Shown here one piece after another: positions 56,394 through 64,000 of a stretch of 64,000 bases of DNA; position 1 is the first letter of the stretch, and each line of letters starts with the position of its first letter. A program made the translations under genes and the position numbers. The notes beneath the pieces are model-generated. The model was not told the origin of the DNA and did no database searches. It saw only the letters and a list, made by a program, of their open reading frames with translations. This DNA comes from Colwellia sp. Arc7-635 (GTDB taxonomy: Bacteria; Pseudomonadota; Gammaproteobacteria; Enterobacterales; Alteromonadaceae): assembly GCF_003971255.1 (NCBI RefSeq), contig NZ_CP034660.1:1612001-1676000 (forward strand), written 5' to 3'.

Positions 56394-59377
56394 AAAATTT
56401 GAACGCAAACACTATCGCGCTACAAGGTAAGCATTTAATCGAAGCCAGTGCCGGTACCGGTAAAACGCATAATATCACACGGATTTTTTTACGATTATTA
56501 TTAGAGCGAGAATTACCGATTGAACAAATTTTGGTGATGACATTCACCAAAGATGCAACCGAAGAAATTCGCGGTCGTATTGATGACTTTATTCGCGAAA
56601 GTTTGCACAGTTGGGATAGTTTAATCGTTAGCGATGATTACTTTAAAAGTTTAAGTGCCAATCTTGCCAGCAAAAATATTGGCAGCCGAGAAGTTAAAGC
56701 ACGTTTAAGCCAAGCTTTGTTGTATATCGACGAAGCCGCTATTTTTACCATTCATGGCTTTTGTAAACGGGTTTTGAACCAATATGCTTTTGCTAGTGGT
56801 ATTAGTTTTAGTGCTCAAATGGAAACAGACACGCAAGATATTATTTTAGAAGCCTGCCAAGATTGGTATCGCGTGCTGGCATTAAACACAGAAAACAATA
56901 GCCAAGCGTTTAAATTAGTGACTGAATTTTGGCCAGAGCCAAACACTTTTATTAATCAATTTGCTAAAGCGTTATCGACACAAAATGTGTTGAATGTGCA
57001 AGACCCAGAAAATATCAGTATCGAGTTTAAAGCGTTAGTTGAGCAATCAATCGCAAGCTTGAATGAGCATAAAGCGATGTTAACTGAATCATTAATTGAT
57101 GTTAAAAAGGGCGCTGATCGAGAAAAGCGTCAGCAAGAGTTAGATTTATTACTCACTTGGCTAGCCGCATTGTCGGCTGATGTCACAGGCCAACATGGCA
57201 AAATGCCGGATGCTTTTATTGACGGTCGACGTTATGCGCGCTCAAAAGTAAAAAGCGAGTTAATAGAAATTTTTACTGCCGTTAATATTGTTAAAAAACA
57301 ACATCCTGATTTAGCCAAACAGCTAAATAGAGCGCAAGCTTTACTGATTGTTAGGCAAGGGGTTTATCATATTCGCGCTGAAATTAGCCGTAAAAAGCTA
57401 CAAGCGAATGTGATGGGATTTGACGACTTAATTAGCACGTTAAATGATTGCTTAACGAACGAGCTAGGTGATGTTAACACTGAAAAGCAAGATGGCAAAG
57501 AAGGTGGCAGGGAAGGTAACAAGGTAAGCGGGAAAGAGCGTGATGAGCAAGATCTACCGACAGCTACCCTAGCTAATAGTATCTTTTCTCAATTTCCAGT
57601 GGCACTGATTGACGAATTTCAAGATACCGATCCACAGCAGTTCTCAATATTAAAAGCGATTTATTATCGTCAGCCAAGTGCGGCGCTTTATATGATAGGC
57701 GATCCAAAACAAGCGATTTATGGCTTTCGCGGTGGCGATATTTTTGCTTACCTTTCAGCGCGAAACGATTGTGATCATCAGTGGTTAATGGACACTAACT
57801 GGCGCTCGAGTGCCGCGATGATCACCGGCTATAATCGTTTGTTTTATGGTAATAAGCTCTCTGATGAAGCAGCGGATGTTTTTGGCTATAACATACCCTA
57901 TTTACCGGTAAATGCTTCACCAAAAGCGCACGAAAAAGTGTTTTCAGACCGCCAATTTAACGCGTTGCAGTTTGTTCATTTTAATGTTGAGTCAGAATCG
58001 AAGAGTAAAGACGGTAAAGATAAATCAGTAAAGCAGGGCTATCGCACGAATATGGCCGCTTGGTGTGCTACTGAAATTGTCCGTTTATTAGCGTGTGCTG
58101 AACTTGATATCGCCAGTGGTGATATTGCGCTATTGGTGCGAGACGGTACTGAAGCAGCGGATATTAAATTTGCCTTAAATGAATGTGGTTTAGCTAGCGT
58201 GTTTATGAGTAATCGCGCAAATTTATTACAAAGTGATGAAACAAAACATTTAATGCAGGTATTGAAAGGCATTTTGTTTTTAGAGAATGACCGCTTGTAT
58301 ACCGCAGCATTAGCAAGCCCGTTGATGGGCTTTAATCGTGAAAAACTACTGCAGTTGCAACACGATGAACAACAATGGCAACAATTAAAAATTAGCTTTG
58401 AAAAACTGCGTAACGAATGGCAATTTAAAGGCTTTATTAGTATGGCGTTGCAGTTGATGCATCAACATTTTCACATTGACGTAACTGACGTAACTGACGT
58501 AAGTGATGCCAGCAGTAGCTCAGTACCTACTCCTATGTCAAAAGCCACTAACAGTAATGCCGATAGAATATTAACCAACTTATTGCATTTGTTTGAATTA
58601 TTGCAAGGAGCGAGTCAACGACATCGTCAACCGCAAGAATTACTCTTCTGGTTTGAGCAACAAAGCCAAATAGATAACCCAGAGGTTGAAGCTGAGTTAC
58701 GTTTAGAAAGTGATGAAAACCTGATCCGCATTATTACTCAACATGGCTCTAAAGGCATGGAATATCCGGTCGTTTTTGTCCCCTTTGCTACGCGCCATAA
58801 AGATCCGCTTAAGTTTGGTAATCGTAATGTCACGTTTATCGAATATCATGATGAAAGTGGCGCGCTACACCATAGCTTAGATGGCAGCGAAGAAGCGAGA
58901 ACGCGTATGGCGGCAGAAGCTTATGCCGAAGCTATTCGACTACTTTATGTGGCGGTGACGCGGGCGGAAAAACGTTGCTATATTCTCAGTACGGCTTTTG
59001 ACAATTATGAAAAGTCCCCTTTAGGTAAAACCCTAAAATGGTCGACAGACACTGATATTACCAGCAGTTTACAGCAATTAGCCCAAGACAACCCAGAAGA
59101 AATCGCGCTGGAAGTGTTGGATAACTATGCTTTTGAAGAAAGCTCTTCTGAAGAAAATGCTTCTGAAACTCGCTCTTCAGCAGAGGGATTAGCTACAAAA
59201 AGTAATTGCACGCAATATATACAATTAGAAGCACAGTCAAGAGCAGAGCCAAAAGTTGCTAAATTTAATGGCAAAATCGAACGTGATTGGTGGTTAAGCT
59301 CATTCTCTGCCTTAAGTAAAAACTTACGCCATAATGGTGTTTCTGCCCCGACCGCGATAATCAAGAATCGGCTTTAG
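56390..59377 (+). pseudogene. recB: RecB helicase part, cut off by a frameshift
   Basis: UvrD-type 3'-5' helicase of RecBCD. Walker A is EASAGTGKTHNI (AGTGKT at 21-26), then DEFQDTDPQQFSI, GDPKQAIYGFRGGDIFAY, HGSKGMEYPVVFVPF and LLYVAVTRAEKR, so all helicase motifs are intact. After 'NGVSAP' the frame reads 11 unrelated codons and stops at TAG 59375-59377. The next frame continues the RecB sequence (DRDNQESALVDEQD), so one base has been lost at or near CCCC (59346-59349). The fragment has 995 residues; a full RecB would be about 1300. It starts with ATGA overlapping recC. Confidence 0.9.
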
Positions 59378-60297
59378 TGGATGAGCAAGATACATTGTTC
59401 AATGCGCTTAGCAATAACAATAAAGCATTGCGTTTCTCGCTAACCAAGGGCGCGCAAACCGGTAACTTATTGCATGATATTTTAGAGCAAACCGATTTCT
59501 CTGCCCCTGACTGGCAAAAAAGTTGTCATTGGCCTTTAGTAAAATACGGCGTAATAGATGGCGAAACGGGAAAAACTGTTGAGAATGCTAGTGAAAGTAC
59601 TCGTGAGAGTAGCGCAGAAGCTGCGAGCAATGACAGCAATTTATCGCAACAAAACCAAGGTCAAGAATTGCTAGTACAATGGTTAGAAGAAGTACTGCAA
59701 ACGCCACTTAACCGAGATAGTGCCTTGTCTTTAGCGCAGTTAACGCCAGAAGATACTTTACGTGAAACTGAATTTTATTATCCAATGCGATCAGCCAGTA
59801 GCAGTGCATTAACTAAACTGCTGACCGAGCATAGAAATAACAATTTTAGTCGTGATATTAGTGCGGATGCTAGTAGCAACAACCAAAGAAAACATCGAGT
59901 ACACTTGCCGTCATATCAACAACTGAAAGGCATGATGCATGGTTTTATCGATTTAATTTTTCATGCCGATGGCAAATATTATGTTTGTGATTATAAATCT
60001 AGCCATTTAGGCGATCAATATAGCGATTATAACGACTCGGCGATGCGCCATAACATTGAAAAAAATCATTATGATTTACAATACCTTATTTACTCTTTGG
60101 CATTACATCGTCATTTGAAATATGCCTTGGCAGATTACGATCCTGAGCAACATTTTGGTGGTATTTATTACTTGTATTTACGGGGAATGAGCAGCGAAAC
60201 TGACCATCAAGATTGTGGCGTTTATTATCGCCAAATCACGCTGGCAGAATTAGCACAACTAGATAGCATTTTTGCGGGAGAAAACACCCATGCCTGA
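59377..60297 (+). pseudogene. recB: RecB nuclease part, separated from the helicase by a frameshift
   Basis: The C-terminal third of RecB: TGNLLHDILEQTDF, then the nuclease core GMMHGFIDLIF (Asp192) and YYVCDYKSSHLG (Asp205, Lys207), and YDLQYLIYSLALHRHLKYAL with HFGGIYYLYLRG. The frame is open upstream to at least 59350, and would join the helicase part if one C were added at 59346-59349. A GTG at 59377 exists but has no ribosome binding site, so independent expression is uncertain. The nuclease residues themselves are intact. It overlaps recD by eight bases. Confidence 0.88.
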
Positions 60298-62506
60298 GCT
60301 TATTCTAAACAGTGAAAGCACCACTAATGCGCAAACAGCAAACATTTACGCTTCTTTTGCTCATGCCGCTCGTCAATTGGAAGGTTTAGTCGCGGTCGAT
60401 TACTTCTTCGCTAAGGAAATAAGCCACTGCTTAGGCTTTTCAGCTTTTGGTACAGTGACAGAAAATCTTGCAGCGTCGAGCTTTGCTAGCACGAATCTTG
60501 GGCAAGGACATGATCAGGGGCATGAACAACTACATGAGCAGCACCGTCAGCAACAACAATGGTTTCATTTACTGATAGCCTTAAGTGCAAGTTTGCGAGA
60601 CGGTCATAGTTGTTTACCATTGGCGCAAGTTGCGGGTAAACGCTTGTTTGCTGATGCGATGAATCAAAGTGGCACTAGCACCAACATTAACAATAAAGGC
60701 TTTTTATTTAGCGATTTAACTACCCTCAACGCGCTAATGGCAAAACTGCCTTTAGCACCGTTAAACGAAAATGAGCGGGCACAAACAGCGCAGCCACTTA
60801 ATCTAGCTGAGCCTATCGTACTAAGTCATGAGCGTTTATATCTGCGCCGCTACTTTCAATTCGAGCAAGAGTTAAAACAAGTAGTGTATGAGCGCCGTAA
60901 TATTAGCGAGCAACAAACGAGTTTGTCAGCGGATGGCAGCGCAGCACTGGCTAATGTTAGCGAGATAAAAAGCATTATCGAAACTTTATTTCCTGAATCA
61001 GTACAACAAGATGCAAGTAAAGCTAATGATATTGATTGGCAAGCAGTTGCCGTGGCCAATGCGATTAATAAAGACTTTGCTATCATTGCTGGCGGCCCAG
61101 GTACGGGTAAAACTTATACCGTAACGAAATTACTCGCAGCGTTGATAATGCTTGCGAACGCCAATAGTAAAAGCAACAATTCAGAAGCTGATAAAGACAA
61201 TAAAGACAATGACTTTATCGCACCGCGTATTTCTTTAGTCGCGCCAACCGGTAAAGCCGCACAGCGATTATCAGAATCTATTTCCAGTGCCGTTAAAGGC
61301 TTTCGCGGTAAAATCGATGATGCCGTATTAGATCTCATTCCTGAGCAAGCACAAACTATCCATAGATTGTTGGGCGTTATTCCTGAACAAGTAAACTTTC
61401 GTCATCATCAAGACAACCAACTCGCCATTGACATTTTACTGATTGATGAAGTTTCTATGGTTGACTTACCTATGATGACGCGTATTTTTCGCGCTTTACC
61501 TGCTCACACCAAAGTTATTTTATTGGGTGATGCGGATCAATTACCGTCAGTGGCTGTAGGCAGTGTTTTAGCTGATTTTGCCCCCAGGCCACATGTGGGT
61601 TATAGCGCTTTAAATCATCAATATTTAGCACAGGTTACCGGTTATCAATCGCTCGAAAAAGATGTCACGGTACTAGCAAAAAATAAGCAATATAGTGCAG
61701 CTGACTGTGTCGCTTTTTTAATGAAAAGCCGTCGCTTCGATGGTGAGGGTGGTATTGGTCGTATCGCTAATGATGTTATCAAGGGTAACTATCAAGAAAG
61801 TTGGCAACTGTTACAAGCAAGTGCAGCACTTGATAATTCGGCGCAAACTGAGCTTTTTAATGACGAAAAAGAACTGACATTACTTTCTGGCAGTATCGAC
61901 ACATGGTTAACGCCGCTCGTTGAGCAATATTATTTAGGCATAAGTCAGTGCAGTAAAGTTGAAGACGCTTTTGTTTTACTGGCAAAGTTTAGAATTTTAT
62001 CGTCTACGCGCAAAGGCCCACAAGGGGTTGAAAACCTGAACGCACTGGTAATTGATATTTTACGCGATAAAGGTGTTATTCCTTTTAATCGTTTTGAGTC
62101 AAACACTACATTGTATTCGGGTCAGCCGATAATGATCAGTGAAAATGATTATCGCTTGGGCGTATACAACGGTGATATTGGTTTATTATGGCGTAATAGT
62201 CATGGGCATTTAATGGCAGTATTTGAGAACGCGCAGGGCGGTTATGACTGGATATTGCCATCGCGTTTACCTAAATTTGAAACCGTTTATGCCATGACCA
62301 TTCATAAAACCCAAGGTAGTGAGTTTGCACACGTTGCTATGGTGCTGCCTGAGCAAAAAGACAATAGATTATTGTCACGTGAATTATTATATACTGGCAT
62401 TACTCGAGCGAAGCAACGCTTGAGCATCGCGAGCAGTCAAAGCGTATGGCAAAGTGGCGTTAGTCAGCAAGTTAAACGTCATTCTGGGCTCGCAATAGAA
62501 CAATAA
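60290..62506 (+). CDS. recD: exodeoxyribonuclease V alpha subunit RecD
   Basis: A 738-residue 5'-3' superfamily 1B helicase of RecBCD. Walker A is GGPGTGKTYT (GGPGTGKT at residues 268-275), then LVAPTGKAAQRLSE, TIHRLLGVIPE, DILLIDEVSMVDLPMM, LLGDADQLPSVAVGSVL and the C-terminal AMTIHKTQGSEFAHV and YTGITRAKQRL. It is longer than E. coli RecD (608), with a Gln/His-rich insert near 70-90 and a Ser/Asn/Asp-rich insert near 292-305. The ATG at 60290 has CGGGAGAA upstream; a TTG at 60272 is also open. Confidence 0.92.
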   Translation: MPELILNSESTTNAQTANIYASFAHAARQLEGLVAVDYFFAKEISHCLGFSAFGTVTENLAASSFASTNLGQGHDQGHEQLHEQHRQQQQWFHLLIALSASLRDGHSCLPLAQVAGKRLFADAMNQSGTSTNINNKGFLFSDLTTLNALMAKLPLAPLNENERAQTAQPLNLAEPIVLSHERLYLRRYFQFEQELKQVVYERRNISEQQTSLSADGSAALANVSEIKSIIETLFPESVQQDASKANDIDWQAVAVANAINKDFAIIAGGPGTGKTYTVTKLLAALIMLANANSKSNNSEADKDNKDNDFIAPRISLVAPTGKAAQRLSESISSAVKGFRGKIDDAVLDLIPEQAQTIHRLLGVIPEQVNFRHHQDNQLAIDILLIDEVSMVDLPMMTRIFRALPAHTKVILLGDADQLPSVAVGSVLADFAPRPHVGYSALNHQYLAQVTGYQSLEKDVTVLAKNKQYSAADCVAFLMKSRRFDGEGGIGRIANDVIKGNYQESWQLLQASAALDNSAQTELFNDEKELTLLSGSIDTWLTPLVEQYYLGISQCSKVEDAFVLLAKFRILSSTRKGPQGVENLNALVIDILRDKGVIPFNRFESNTTLYSGQPIMISENDYRLGVYNGDIGLLWRNSHGHLMAVFENAQGGYDWILPSRLPKFETVYAMTIHKTQGSEFAHVAMVLPEQKDNRLLSRELLYTGITRAKQRLSIASSQSVWQSGVSQQVKRHSGLAIEQ

Positions 62507-62565
62507 TTAGTAATCAGTAATCAATGATCAATGATCAATAACCAGTAATCAATAATCGTTATTGA
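62507..62565. repeat. degenerate AATCAGT/AATCAAT 7-bp repeats
   Basis: Seven-base units such as TAATCAG, TAATCAA and TGATCAA run head to tail for about 55 bases directly after the recD stop. The units vary more than in the other arrays here. Confidence 0.6.
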
Positions 62566-62595
62566 AATTACAGACCTTATAGAAGTAGATTGAAA

Positions 62596-63174
62596 ATGAA
62601 ATTAAGAGAAGTTGAAAAAACGGAATACCGTAAACATTTAAATATTATTATTGTTGGCTTTATTGCCAGTTTACTCGTATTAGCGCTAGCTTATGGACAA
62701 GGCTTAATAATGCTATTTGCTGATAGCGTGAACTTAACGCCAGAGCCTGTTGTGACTGCCGCGGCTGAAGTTGCAGGAGAAGTAGCTGTAGTTGCAGAGC
62801 CAGAAAATAATTTTCAATATAACTTTTTAGGCGTATTAATGGCGTTACTGACCTGTGTATTTGCTTTACATAGATTACGCGCTAGCGCATTTTTTAGTGA
62901 AGTGTATTACGTTTGGCAAGTTAAGCAGCTACAAAACGCTGTCTACCGTAAACTGAAAAAAATAAAAGCCGCAGCCGGTAATGATGATATCAATGCTTTG
63001 ATAATTTTGAATTTTTATTATGCTAGCTTAAAGCAGATTTATTTATTAGATGACAACACGCTAACAATGTCTAAACTCAATAGCGATATTAGTGAGTTGA
63101 ACACACGTATAGAAGAGAAAAATTTAACCTTATCAACCGATCAGTTTGATGCGTTAATGTTAGCCGATTACTGA
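62596..63174 (+). CDS. DUF3087 membrane protein
   Basis: A 192-residue protein. It begins KLREVEKTEYRKHLNIIIVGFIASLLVLALA, with the first membrane helix at about residues 15-37 and a second at about 78-96, and a helical cytosolic C-terminus (VYRKLKKIKAAAGNDDINAL). This layout matches DUF3087, a family of unknown function in marine gammaproteobacteria. An Ala/Val/Glu-rich stretch (about 52-72) separates the helices. The ATG at 62596 is chosen; a TTG two codons earlier is open too. Confidence 0.72.
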   Translation: MKLREVEKTEYRKHLNIIIVGFIASLLVLALAYGQGLIMLFADSVNLTPEPVVTAAAEVAGEVAVVAEPENNFQYNFLGVLMALLTCVFALHRLRASAFFSEVYYVWQVKQLQNAVYRKLKKIKAAAGNDDINALIILNFYYASLKQIYLLDDNTLTMSKLNSDISELNTRIEEKNLTLSTDQFDALMLADY

Positions 63175-63249
63175 TCACTGCTCATTAATAATAGGTCGTG
63201 AGAATAATCACGATACTCAATTAATATAAACGATAGTAAGGAATATATC

Positions 63250-63636
63250 ATGATAGGTTACGTTACTTTAGGTACTAATAATTTAGAGCAAGCTGTTGCG
63301 TTTTATGATGAATTACTCGGTAGTATTGGCGCAGGCCGTTTTATAGAAACTGAGCAATTTGTTGCTTGGTCTAAAGGTGCTGGCGAAGCAGGAATTTCTA
63401 TCACCAAGCCATTTGATGGTAAACCTGCAACTGTTGGTAATGGTGTTATGGTCGCTATTGAACTTAGTTCAACTGATGAAGTAGATGCCTTTTATCAAAA
63501 AGCGCTTGAATTAGGCGCTACCTGTGAAGGACCCGCAGGACCACGCGTTGAAATGGCTGGCTTTTACGCAGGTTATTTTCGAGACTTAGATGGTAATAAA
63601 CTTAACGCCTTTTATTTAGATATGCCTGCCGCTTAG
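63250..63636 (+). CDS. VOC-superfamily (glyoxalase-like) protein
   Basis: A 128-residue single VOC domain with two beta-alpha-beta-beta-beta units: GYVTLGTNNLEQAVAFYDELLG near the start and GVMVAIELSSTDEVDAFYQKALE in the middle, ending YFRDLDGNKLNAFYLD. Proteins of this size form dimers with one metal or ligand site per pocket; the substrate is unknown. AAGGAATAT precedes the ATG. Confidence 0.82.
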   Translation: MIGYVTLGTNNLEQAVAFYDELLGSIGAGRFIETEQFVAWSKGAGEAGISITKPFDGKPATVGNGVMVAIELSSTDEVDAFYQKALELGATCEGPAGPRVEMAGFYAGYFRDLDGNKLNAFYLDMPAA

Positions 63637-63845
63637 CGATAAGGTTGTTATAGTGCTGCTCTTCAAACACTGAAATCTATAGGTTGAAGCGCAGCGAGAT
63701 AAGGTAAATTGATTGAGCATGTCTTTTTACTATGACAGAGCTATTAGCCGAAAGAGTATCTCTGTTTGTGGTAATTAAGTTAACGTACGGCCCTAGCTGA
63801 TTGTTAAATCGTAGATGTAAGTAATTAAAGGAAAGAATACTGCAA

Positions 63846-64000
63846 ATGAAAAAATTAAAAAATGAAGCTGATTTATTAAAAAAAGCCATTACAATTGGCG
63901 AAGGTTACGCAAAAAATCGTGGTTATAAAGGCTTTTCAGCGACTAATGCTGCGAAAGAAAAAATTGAAAGCTTATATCGTTTGTTGGTAAATGATAAACT
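63846..64000 (+). CDS. start of an unrecognised gene (partial)
   Basis: The frame opens with ATG after AAAGGAAAG and runs to the window end as MKKLKNEADLLKKAITIGEG and YAKNRGYKGFSATNAAKEKIES, giving 51 residues. It is lysine-rich and helical so far. The family cannot be assigned from this part. Confidence 0.5.
   Translation, partial: MKKLKNEADLLKKAITIGEGYAKNRGYKGFSATNAAKEKIESLYRLLVNDK

Noticed and set aside
59340-59380. Programmed ribosomal frameshift in recB
   Set aside because: No canonical slippery heptamer or obvious downstream pseudoknot; a single-base loss in a C run is simpler.

Overview
The window looks like a chromosomal segment of a marine, low-GC gammaproteobacterium of the Colwellia/Thalassotalea type (Alteromonadales). 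This is inferred from the AT-rich intergenic DNA, several TTG/GTG starts with good ribosome binding sites, and the protein families present (MltC, MiaE, RecBCD, DUF3087, DUF4396, NirS-type denitrification). No rRNA, tRNA, CRISPR array, prophage or complete insertion sequence was seen.

Layout. 1-1.6 kb: tail of an HD-GYP protein followed by a GAF sensor histidine kinase. 1.8-9.1 kb: envelope and housekeeping genes (MltC, an EEP-family nuclease, cardiolipin synthase, SGNH hydrolase, a YgjV-like protein) and a membrane-anchored hemerythrin. 9.1-23.1 kb: a denitrification island with nirS, a NapC/NirT multiheme protein fused to an ethylbenzene-dehydrogenase-like domain, a SpoIIAA-like protein, a cupredoxin, norQ-norE-norF, norC-norB, an unknown membrane protein, norD and a DnrP-like zinc ribbon. 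FNR/DNR-type boxes (TTGAT-N4-ATCAA) lie upstream of hemerythrin/nirS, norQ, norC and norD. At norC and norD they sit at the spacing expected of class II activated promoters, so the island probably responds to low oxygen or nitric oxide. NirS would reduce nitrite to NO in the periplasm and NorCB, matured with NorQ/NorD, would reduce NO to N2O. Genes for heme d1 synthesis are not in the window.

23.2-29.5 kb: HDOD protein, MiaE, a glycosyltransferase-like protein, an AstE/aspartoacylase-type protein and an alpha/beta hydrolase. 29.9-37.9 kb: a MoxR/DUF58/transglutaminase (TgpA-like) operon converging on a Gld-type ABC transporter operon. 38.7-41.6 kb: a DUF4396 protein, a small AraC regulator with a CxxC N-terminus, and NhaA. 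41.8-52.2 kb: an accessory stretch rich in unrecognised genes, including two large paralogous proteins that share a repeated module, a one-base-frameshifted relic gene, and many small membrane proteins. 52.5-62.5 kb: recC-recB-recD, with recB broken by an apparent one-base deletion. The window ends with DUF3087 and VOC proteins and the start of another gene.

Two kinds of repeat recur. One is a 190-270 bp element with about 27-bp terminal inverted repeats (two full copies, one truncated), MITE-like in form. The other is a series of short tandem arrays (units of 6-14 bp), mostly intergenic. Some translated low-complexity inserts in the recBCD proteins look like the same process acting inside genes.
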